Positions 1-5,481 of a DNA stretch of 6,608 bases are shown piece by piece (within the stretch, counting starts at the first letter, position 1; the number at the start of each line of letters is the position of its first letter). The DNA lies in assembly GCA_905204385.1 (NCBI GenBank), contig CAJKZL010000174.1:1-6608 (forward strand). The letters are read 5' to 3'. Position numbers and translations under genes: made by a program. Source of the stretch: an uncultured Odoribacter sp. (GTDB lineage Bacteria > Bacteroidota > Bacteroidia > Bacteroidales > Marinifilaceae). Below the pieces are notes generated by a model that was not told the origin of the DNA, ran no database searches, and saw only the letters and a program-made list of their open reading frames with translations.

Positions 1-1982
1 CGATCTTAAGACGACGGAATAGGGTTTCCGCCTCACCGCTTCCGTCAATTGTCCTCCTTCATCATACCCGACATATCCCGGAGGCGCCCCAATCAAGCGG
101 GACACCGAATGTTTCTCCTGATATTCCGACATATCGATCCGGGTCATTTGTGACTCGTCGTCAAACAAAAACTCCGCCAGTGCCTTTGCCAATTCGGTTT
201 TTCCCACTCCGGTAGTCCCCAAAAAGATAAACGAACCTATCGGCCGCCGGGCATCCTGCAAGCCGGCCCGGTTACGCCTTACGGCATCGGCCAATGCAGC
301 AATCGCAACCTCCTGTCCCACAACCCTTCTGTGAAGCTCTTCTTCCAGATGAAGCAATTTAGTCCGTTCGCTTTGCATCATCCGGTTCACCGGAATGCCG
401 GTCCAACGCGAAACAACGCCGGCAATATCGTCAGCAGTCACTTCCTCGCGGATCAGGGATTCTCCGTGCTTCATGTCCGCCAGCTTCTTTTTCACTTCTT
501 CGATCCGCAACTCGGCTTCTTTGATTTTTCCATACCTGAGCTCGGCTACCTTTCCATAATCGCCTTCCCGTTCGGCCCTGCTGGCTTCAAATTTATACTG
601 CTCGATGGCGTCTTTATTTTTCTGGATTTCATCGATCAGCGAACGCTCGGACTCCCACTGGGCCCTAAGTTTTGTCCGTTCTTCATTCAAGTCGGCCAAC
701 TCCTTATGAATCTCATCCAGTTTTTTGCTGGTCCCTTCCCGCTTCAAAGCCTCCTTCTCGATTTCCAACTGCTGAATCTTCCGGTCCAGTTCATCGATCT
801 CCTCCGGGACGGAATTCATTTCCAGTCGTAAACGGGCTGCCGCTTCGTCCACCAGGTCGATAGCCTTATCCGGCAAAAAACGATCGGAAATATATCGGTG
901 CGACAACTCCACCGAAGCAATGATGGCATCATCGGTAATCCGCACCTTATGATGGTTTTCATACCGTTCCTTCAATCCCCGCATGATACTGATAGCGCTC
1001 ATGACGTCCGGTTCCTCGATCATCACTTTTTGGAAACGGCGTTCCAACGCCTTGTCCTGTTCGAAATATTTCTGATACTCATTCAAGGTAGTGGCACCTA
1101 TAGCCCGAAGGTCTACTCTGGCTAAGGCCGGTTTCAAAATATTGGCAGCATCCATCGCCCCTTCGGATTTACCGGCTCCCACCAAGGTATGTATTTCATC
1201 GATAAACAGAATAATCTCCCCTTCCGAGGCCAGCACTTCGTTTACGACCGCCTTCAGCCGCTCTTCAAACTCTCCTTTATACTTAGCCCCTGCAATCAAA
1301 GCCCCCATATCGAGTGAAAAAATTTGCTTGGAGGACAGGTTCGTCGGCACATCCCCGTTGACAATCCGCTGTGCCAAGCCTTCCGCAATGGCAGTCTTGC
1401 CCACTCCAGGCTCACCGATCAGAATGGGATTATTTTTCGTACGCCGATCACAGGATCCAATTTGCCACTCCGAGCTCGTTCGTTCAAATTGATGGCATAA
1501 CGTCCTAAAGCATCGTAGCTGTCTTCGGCCGATTGGGAATTGACCTTCGATCCCTTTCTCAATTCCGCAATCGCTTCCCTAGCTTCCTTCTCCGTCATAC
1601 CGCTGTCCTTTAACAGTTGGGACACTTGATCCCGGGTATCCAACAACCCCAACAAAATATGTTCCAGGGATACATACTGATCGCCCATTTCCTTAGCCAG
1701 GCGTGCAGCCTTTTCCAAAGCTTTATTACTGTCGCTGGACAGATAGGCTTCCCCGCCCGAAACTCTGGGATAACTGTCCACAATCCGATCCAAAGCAGCC
1801 AACAATGTGTGACTGTTTACCCCCAATTTATTAAAAATAAACTGAGTGATATTCTCACCGGCATGGATCACTCCTTTCAACAAATGACCCGTTTCTATGG
1901 CCTGTTGCCCCTTACTCTGTGCAAGCTGCACCGCCTGTTGCAATGCTTCCTGCGATTTAATCGTATAATTATTGGTATTCAT
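1..1982 (-). pseudogene. clpB: ATP-dependent chaperone ClpB, frameshifted by an internal deletion; 3' end outside the window
   Basis: ClpB is a cytoplasmic hexameric AAA+ disaggregase that threads aggregated proteins through its pore together with DnaK. Reading down from ATG at 1982, the N-terminal Clp repeat domain (about residues 1-145) and the start of NBD1 are intact up to GKLDPVIG (G180, codon 1445-1443). The frame then gives seven residues (VRKIIPF) and a stop at 1419, so the product would be 187 aa without any ATPase motif. From 1443 to 1 a second frame is open throughout. It encodes RTKNNP, NBD1 Walker A GEPGVGKT (1416-1393), pore loop KYKG (near 1280), Walker B LFIDE (near 1200), the middle-domain coiled coil (about 840-470), NBD2 Walker A GTTGVGKT (219-196) and pore loop GYVG (78-67). 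The family normally has about 14 residues (RDEEIRR...) between VIG and RTKNNP, so the lesion fits loss of 43 bp. Start 1982 is chosen by family alignment and by AAAGGAG 11 nt upstream. An assembly error is the main alternative to a real mutation. Confidence 0.93.
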
Positions 1983-1993
1983 ATGCTTACATT

Positions 1994-2000
1994 CTCCTTT
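1994..2000 (-). promoter_or_regulatory. Ribosome binding site of clpB
   Basis: The minus strand reads AAAGGAG followed by 11 nt (AATGTAAGCAT) and then ATG at 1982. This is a good Shine-Dalgarno match, unusual in this window because the other genes have A/T-rich leaders without one. It supports 1982 as the start rather than the longer open frame reaching 2111. Confidence 0.6.
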
Positions 2001-2050
2001 CTGCGGTTTAGGGATACAAAACTTATACCGATTCACAAGATGAAAGGTTT

Positions 2051-2080
2051 CAAAGATTTTTTTACAGTTTATTCGCCAAA
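2051..2080 (-). promoter_or_regulatory. Candidate Bacteroidota-type promoter for clpB
   Basis: On the minus strand TTTG (2080-2077) matches the -33 element. After 18 nt, AATCTTTG (2058-2051) differs by one base from the -7 consensus TAnnTTTG. Transcription would start near 2044, giving a leader of about 60 nt. Spacing is slightly short and the -7 box is imperfect, so this is tentative. I see no obvious heat-shock operator. Confidence 0.3.
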
Positions 2081-2155
2081 TTGACATAATTAAAACAATC
2101 TCAACAGACAAAACGACAGTTCAAAGAAAAAACGACCTATTTCCATATTATTTTT

Positions 2156-2163
2156 TAACTTTG
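2156..2163 (+). promoter_or_regulatory. -7 box TAACTTTG, candidate promoter of the GH20 gene
   Basis: TAACTTTG is an exact match to the Bacteroidota -7 consensus TAnnTTTG. It would start transcription near 2170 and give a leader of about 43 nt before ATG at 2213. No TTTG lies at the expected -33 distance, so recognition may rely on the -7 box or on an activator. This placement makes the upstream in-frame GTG at 2168 an unlikely start, because it would sit at the transcription start. Confidence 0.5.
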
Positions 2164-2212
2164 TCCTGTGTTTACCCTCTTCTATCCAAACCGAATATTT
2201 AAATATCAAAAT

Positions 2213-3826
2213 ATGAAAAAACTATTCTTGCTCTTTCTGGGATTAGGATTTACTTTCCTGTCGTCCGCTCAGCATCTGATCCCTTCTCCTTCCAAAATCG
2301 TAGTATCGTCCAAAGGCAGCTATCGCATCTCACCCTCGGAATCCATTTGCATCTCCGATTCCGCCTTATATGCCGAAGCGCAGGAATTACAACAGATAAT
2401 CAAAAAAAGAAGCGGATGCTCAAGCCGGATCACCGTTTCTTCCTGTCCCAGCAAAAAACAAATCTGTCTGAGTCTGGATTCCACACTCACCGAACAGGAA
2501 GGTTATACGTTGTCCATTACCCCTAAATATATCCGTATCGCAGGAAAGACGAGGGCAGGGATATTCCATGGCATTCAAACCTTCGATCAATTGTTGCTAG
2601 GCGACGGAGGTCAGCAACTTCATACCACCCTGAATTGCCTGGAAATAGAAGATGCTCCCCGCTATGGCTACCGGGCCCTGATGCTCGACCCCGCCCGACA
2701 TTTTATTCCTCTCGCAGAGGTAAAACGATTTATCGACCTGATGGCCCGATATAAATTCAATACCCTCCAACTCCATCTGACCGACGATCAAGGCTGGCGG
2801 GTAGAAATCAAGAAATACCCCGAACTTACCCGCAGGGGAGCTTTCCGCAACCCGGCAGGCGGAAGCCAGGGACCGGACAACGGCTTTTATACCCAAGAAG
2901 AATTAAAGGACCTGATCGATTATGCCGCTGCCCGGCACATCGAAATCATCCCGGAATTAGATATTCCCGGACACACCGTTGCAGCGATTTATACTTATCC
3001 TTCATTAGGCTGCCCGCTTCCCGACAGCCTCCCCATTCGGTTCGGGGAAACGGCCGACCGCACTTTATGCGCTTCAAGCGAACAAGTATATGAATTTTAT
3101 GCCCAGGTACTGCAGGAAATCAGTATGCTCTTTCCTTCTAAATATATCCATCTGGGAGGAGACGAGGCGGTGATAGACAAAAATTGGGGCCGATGTCCGC
3201 ACTGCCGCAAGCTGATGGATACCTTAGGATACCACGAAGTACGGGAATTAATGGGCTATTTTTTCGGCCGCATTCATCAGTTGGTGCAACAGCAGGGAAA
3301 AGAAATGATGCTTTGGTGTGAACTGGACAATGTTCGTTTGCCGGCTCATGAATTTTTATTTCCTTATCCGGAAGAAGCCGTATTGTTCACATGGAGAATG
3401 GGATTGACCCCTAAAACCATCGAACTGACCGGGAATGCCGGAATAAAGCTGATAGCCTCTCCCGGCGAACATTGCTACCTGGATTATCCACAATACAAAG
3501 GCGATCTGCCGGAATTCAGAAATTTGGGCATGCCCTTGCTGACCCTGGAACAGTCCTACCGATGGGATCCCGGCTACTGGCTGCCAGCAGAAAAGCAAAA
3601 ACACATCATCGGGGTGGCAGGTTTGCTTTGGGGTGAAGCCCTACAGGACATCAACCGCATCACTTATATGGCTTATCCGAGAGCCCTGGCCCTGGCAGAA
3701 GCAGGATGGAGCAAAATGGAAAACCGGAGCTGGAACAATTTTAAAAACAATCTGGTGCCTCATTTGAGCGATCTGATGCGGCAGGGGATTAGTTTCAGGG
3801 TGCCGTTCGAACTCTACCGCCCCTAA
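2213..3826 (+). CDS. Exported beta-N-acetylhexosaminidase, glycoside hydrolase family 20
   Basis: The enzyme removes terminal beta-linked GlcNAc or GalNAc from glycan ends by substrate-assisted retaining catalysis. The 537-aa product begins with a signal peptide: MKK, a hydrophobic run, then SSA-Q with cleavage near residues 20-21. There is no lipobox cysteine, so periplasmic location or secretion is expected. A GH20b-type N-terminal domain (about 22-145) precedes the (beta/alpha)8 catalytic domain (about 150-510). Family motifs are DPARHF with sugar-binding R162, LHLTDDQGWR (187-196), ELDIPGH (248-254), catalytic HLGGDE with D317 and E318, a CPHC pair (328-331) and LLWGE with W473. No C-terminal carbohydrate-binding or sialidase-like domain is present, so this is the short form. 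No susCD pair is visible, so it appears solitary here. The natural substrate (host mucin or N-glycan, chitobiose, or recycled wall sugar) cannot be told from sequence. ATG 2213 is chosen over GTG 2168 because it places the signal peptide at the N-terminus. Confidence 0.95.
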   Translation: MKKLFLLFLGLGFTFLSSAQHLIPSPSKIVVSSKGSYRISPSESICISDSALYAEAQELQQIIKKRSGCSSRITVSSCPSKKQICLSLDSTLTEQEGYTLSITPKYIRIAGKTRAGIFHGIQTFDQLLLGDGGQQLHTTLNCLEIEDAPRYGYRALMLDPARHFIPLAEVKRFIDLMARYKFNTLQLHLTDDQGWRVEIKKYPELTRRGAFRNPAGGSQGPDNGFYTQEELKDLIDYAAARHIEIIPELDIPGHTVAAIYTYPSLGCPLPDSLPIRFGETADRTLCASSEQVYEFYAQVLQEISMLFPSKYIHLGGDEAVIDKNWGRCPHCRKLMDTLGYHEVRELMGYFFGRIHQLVQQQGKEMMLWCELDNVRLPAHEFLFPYPEEAVLFTWRMGLTPKTIELTGNAGIKLIASPGEHCYLDYPQYKGDLPEFRNLGMPLLTLEQSYRWDPGYWLPAEKQKHIIGVAGLLWGEALQDINRITYMAYPRALALAEAGWSKMENRSWNNFKNNLVPHLSDLMRQGISFRVPFELYRP

Positions 3827-3830
3827 AAAC

Positions 3831-4430
3831 TCATTCCTCCCGGAATACATACGCCAATACATCGGCCACCACTCCAGGCTCGCCGACAATCAAGGGACCG
3901 GAAGTAAACAGGACCATCAGGCGTCCTTCTTTCATCAATCCCCAGCAGGCGCCCTGCTCCTTCTTTCCGGCTCTCCGGAAAGAAGGAGGGAGGGAAAGCA
4001 AACCCGATGGGTCTCCGGAAAAATCCATATACACAGCATCCGGCAATATCTTCCCGATTTCCCGCAAGGAAACTTTGGAAAGCTTCTTATCTCCGTTAAT
4101 ATGGAGAAAACCGCCGGCCAACAGATATTCCAGGAAAAGCGCTGTTTGCAAAAGCATAAAAGACGAGTCCTCCTCAGCAGCCAGAAAAACATAAGGATAT
4201 CCGAAGATATCCTCGTCGTCGGCCGTTATCTCAACAGGTTTATCGGCTAAGCTCAGGTGCAGATTTTTATTGCAATATCTTATCGTTTCCCGCCAAAATA
4301 GCGGATTTGCTGCAGCCATTCCTTTTCCTTTCAGCAAAGCGATTTTAGTTTTAGTGCCCTGTCCCCAGAGCCAACGGGGAATCGTTATAAACAAAACAAT
4401 CAATAAAACGATTTTCCAAATATGCTCCAT
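3831..4430 (-). CDS. Small membrane-anchored protein, divergent DUF4159-like
   Basis: The 199-aa product has one N-terminal hydrophobic segment (about residues 5-22, ending in RWLWGQ), which suggests an uncleaved anchor or signal peptide. The remainder resembles the DUF4159 domain: IFGYPYVFL (75-83), a helix leading to EYLLAGGFLHINGD (101-114), REIGKILPD (123-131), and GLMKEGRLMVLFT (164-176). The canonical N-terminal GGGDWY-type segment is not recognisable; here it reads KGKGMAAANPLFW. Function is unknown, and the family assignment rests on remembered pattern only. The gene lies 51 nt downstream of rsmE on the same strand, so cotranscription is likely. It converges on the GH20 gene, with 4 bp between the stops. 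ATG 4430 is chosen because the membrane segment follows directly. An alternative TTG start at 4451 has GGAGG about 10 nt upstream and would add seven residues. Two perfect inverted repeats lie within the coding sequence. Confidence 0.72.
   Translation of the reverse strand: MEHIWKIVLLIVLFITIPRWLWGQGTKTKIALLKGKGMAAANPLFWRETIRYCNKNLHLSLADKPVEITADDEDIFGYPYVFLAAEEDSSFMLLQTALFLEYLLAGGFLHINGDKKLSKVSLREIGKILPDAVYMDFSGDPSGLLSLPPSFRRAGKKEQGACWGLMKEGRLMVLFTSGPLIVGEPGVVADVLAYVFREE
3957..3988. repeat. Perfect 14-bp inverted repeat with 4-nt loop inside the DUF4159-like gene
   Basis: The left arm CTCCTTCTTTCCGG (3957-3970), loop CTCT (3971-3974) and right arm CCGGAAAGAAGGAG (3975-3988) pair without mismatch. 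On the gene's strand this encodes about residues 148-158 (PPSFRRAGKKE), a region likely to be a variable loop. There is no T-run after the stem on either strand, so it is not a classic intrinsic terminator. It does lie 130 bp past the stop of the convergent GH20 gene. Copies of ten bases of each arm recur nearby: TCCTTCTTTC at 3924-3933 and TCTCCGGAAA at 4012-4021. Confidence 0.85.
4194..4213 (-). repeat. 8-bp perfect hairpin with C(UUCG)G tetraloop in the DUF4159-like coding sequence
   Basis: On the transcribed strand, AGGATATC, loop TTCG and GATATCCT form a perfect 8-bp stem closed by the very stable C(UUCG)G tetraloop. It encodes residues 73-79 (EDIFGYP), which is the motif shared with DUF4159 proteins. 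Protein conservation plus chance could therefore explain it. Confidence 0.6.
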
Positions 4431-4451
4431 GAGTTCAGGGCTTACAGACAA

Positions 4452-4478
4452 GGAAGGCCGGCCTCCGGTCCACCTTCC
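4452..4478 (-). repeat. Stem-loop in the rsmE to DUF4159-like gene gap
   Basis: On the minus strand GGAAGG (4478-4473) pairs with CCTTCC (4457-4452). Inside it CCGG pairs with CCGG across AGG, leaving TGGA as a bulge. The innermost part includes the palindrome AGGCCGGCCT (4455-4464). No T-run follows, so it is unlikely to be a full terminator. The stem contains the GGAGG that would serve the alternative TTG start at 4451, so it could affect translation of the downstream gene or stabilise the processed message. Confidence 0.45.
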
Positions 4479-4481
4479 CCT

Positions 4482-5186
4482 TTATATTTTATTCATAAAA
4501 TTCACACTATGGCAAGCAACAATCCCAGCCGTTTCCGTACGCAACCGGCTTGTCCCTAAAGTGACCGGAACGAATCCGCAGCACACTGCCTCTTCAACTT
4601 CCTTTTCGGAAAAATCACCTTCCGGCCCGATGAGGATCACGACATCCTCACCCGGATGATAAACCACATCCAAACGTTGCTTGTCTCCTTCGTGGCAATG
4701 AGCGATAAACCTGGACGTTTCACGGCAAGAAGAAACAAACTCCCGAAAATCCGTCATCGGATTCAATTGCGGCAAGTAAGCCTTCAAAGATTGCTTCATA
4801 GCAGCAATGATCACTTTTTCCAGTCTTTCCTCTTTCACCATCCGCCGTTCTGCATGTTCGGTATTCAGCAGAGTGATTTCATCGATTCCGATCTCCGTGC
4901 ATTTTTCCAGCATCCATTCTATTCTGTCTATATTCTTGGTCGGCGCTATAGCTAAATGCAGGCGAAACGGCCTCATTCCGAATTTTTCCTTCTTACCGGT
5001 AACTTTCACGCTGCAGGCTTTGGCATCGGCATCTTCAATCTCTCCTGTATACCAATTTCCCTTTCCATCGACCGATACCATTACATCCCCCTCTTTAAAG
5101 CGGAGTACACGAATGCAATGTTTCGACTCTTCGGGATTCAATATATAATGGTCTCCTTCAATATCCGGCGTATAAAATAGATGCAT
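4482..5186 (-). CDS. rsmE: 16S rRNA (uracil-1498-N3)-methyltransferase RsmE
   Basis: RsmE uses S-adenosylmethionine to methylate N3 of U1498 in helix 44 of 16S rRNA, at the decoding centre of the 30S subunit, in the cytoplasm. The 234-aa product has the usual length and two domains. The N-terminal PUA-like domain (about 1-70) includes KHCIRVLRFKEGD (22-34). The SPOUT methyltransferase domain (about 73-234) carries AMKQSLKAYLPQL (129-141), IGPEGDFSEKE (186-196) and the trefoil-knot motif LGTSRLRTETA (210-220), which forms the SAM pocket. All hallmark residues are present, so the enzyme should be active. The ATG at 5186 is followed directly by the family's usual opening (MHLFY) and has no Shine-Dalgarno sequence. 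It is probably the first gene of a two-gene operon with the DUF4159-like gene downstream. Confidence 0.96.
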   Translation of the reverse strand: MHLFYTPDIEGDHYILNPEESKHCIRVLRFKEGDVMVSVDGKGNWYTGEIEDADAKACSVKVTGKKEKFGMRPFRLHLAIAPTKNIDRIEWMLEKCTEIGIDEITLLNTEHAERRMVKEERLEKVIIAAMKQSLKAYLPQLNPMTDFREFVSSCRETSRFIAHCHEGDKQRLDVVYHPGEDVVILIGPEGDFSEKEVEEAVCCGFVPVTLGTSRLRTETAGIVACHSVNFMNKI

Positions 5187-5265
5187 AGGGTGAAATCAAT
5201 TTACTATATTATTAAGATTGTGAAAATCCCCTGAGGGATACCCTGCAAAACTAATTGGTTTTCAA

Positions 5266-5273
5266 CAAAAATA
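5266..5273 (-). promoter_or_regulatory. -7 box TATTTTTG, candidate rsmE promoter
   Basis: On the minus strand TATTTTTG matches TAnnTTTG exactly and would give a leader of about 70 nt before rsmE. No TTTG is present at the -33 position. The box sits in an A/T-rich stretch where a chance match is plausible. Confidence 0.35.
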
Positions 5274-5393
5274 AAAATGAAATCTGCTATTTCTTGCGAT
5301 AGCGGACGGTATGCCCTATTCTGCTCCGGGCCACTATTCCTTATCCCTCTCCTCAATGTTTTACGCTTACGTTCGTATTTAGTCTGACTTTTC

Positions 5394-5423
5394 TTTGTTT
5401 TTAAAAATTTTCTGTTTAATTTG
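5394..5423 (+). promoter_or_regulatory. Candidate promoter of the EF-G paralog
   Basis: TTTG (5394-5397) and TTAATTTG (5416-5423), separated by 18 nt, resemble the Bacteroidota -33 TTTG and -7 TAnnTTTG elements, with one mismatch in the -7 box. The start would be near 5430, leaving a leader of about 50 nt. The leader has no Shine-Dalgarno sequence before ATG 5482, only A/T-rich sequence. Confidence 0.45.
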
Positions 5424-5481
5424 TGAACCATTTTAAAACGTTTGAAACGAACCTTTAAACGAAAACCATAAAACTTATATC

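Larger units (their letters stand above)
1983..2212. other. Divergent intergenic region between clpB and the GH20 gene
   Basis: This A/T-rich stretch separates two divergent genes. I see no credible coding sequence. In-frame extension of clpB up to 2111 and an in-frame GTG for the GH20 gene at 2168 both exist, but neither extension resembles its family. The stretch holds the candidate promoters listed separately and a clear ribosome binding site for clpB on the minus strand. Confidence 0.7.
5187..5481. other. Divergent intergenic region between rsmE and the EF-G paralog
   Basis: This 295-bp A/T-rich region separates divergent genes and holds candidate promoters in both directions. The central part (about 5280-5390) is more G/C-rich and shows only short inverted repeats, GCTAT/ATAGC at 5286-5303 and ATCCC/GGGAT at 5226-5239. 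An open frame on the minus strand (5431-5204, 75 codons) gives a lysine- and arginine-rich, low-complexity translation with no family resemblance, and I do not consider it a gene. Confidence 0.6.

Noticed and set aside
331..831. 166-codon open frame on the plus strand
   Set aside because: It is antisense to the clearly conserved clpB frame and has no family features. The plus-strand frames at 898-1125, 1091-1492 and 1617-2084 are shadows for the same reason.
1438..1450. Insertion sequence or programmed frameshift as the cause of the clpB break
   Set aside because: No inserted DNA, target duplication or slippery heptamer is present at the junction. About 14 conserved residues are missing, which a programmed frameshift would not explain.
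1983..2111. N-terminal extension of the clpB open frame up to 2111
   Set aside because: The added residues do not resemble any ClpB N-terminus, and a good Shine-Dalgarno sequence lies just before ATG 1982, which begins the family's usual MN.NN.T motif.
2168..2212. GTG start for the GH20 gene 15 codons upstream
   Set aside because: It lies at the predicted transcription start, right after the -7 box, and would bury the signal peptide behind a polar stretch.
3957..3988. The 14-bp hairpin as a classic rho-independent terminator
   Set aside because: No run of T follows the stem on either strand, and it is inside a coding sequence. It is therefore listed as a repeat with a possible 3'-end role only.
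4270..5180. Several plus-strand open frames opposite rsmE and the DUF4159-like gene
   Set aside because: They are antisense to well-supported genes, and their translations lack domain or export features.
5286..5303. GCTAT/ATAGC stem in the rsmE to EF-G paralog gap as a small RNA or attenuator
   Set aside because: The stem is only 5 bp with an 8-nt loop and no T-run, so it is within chance expectation.
5204..5431. 75-codon minus-strand open frame rich in Lys and Arg
   Set aside because: It lies in the A/T-rich divergent promoter region, its translation is low-complexity at the N-terminus with no recognisable domain, and it runs through the candidate rsmE promoter.
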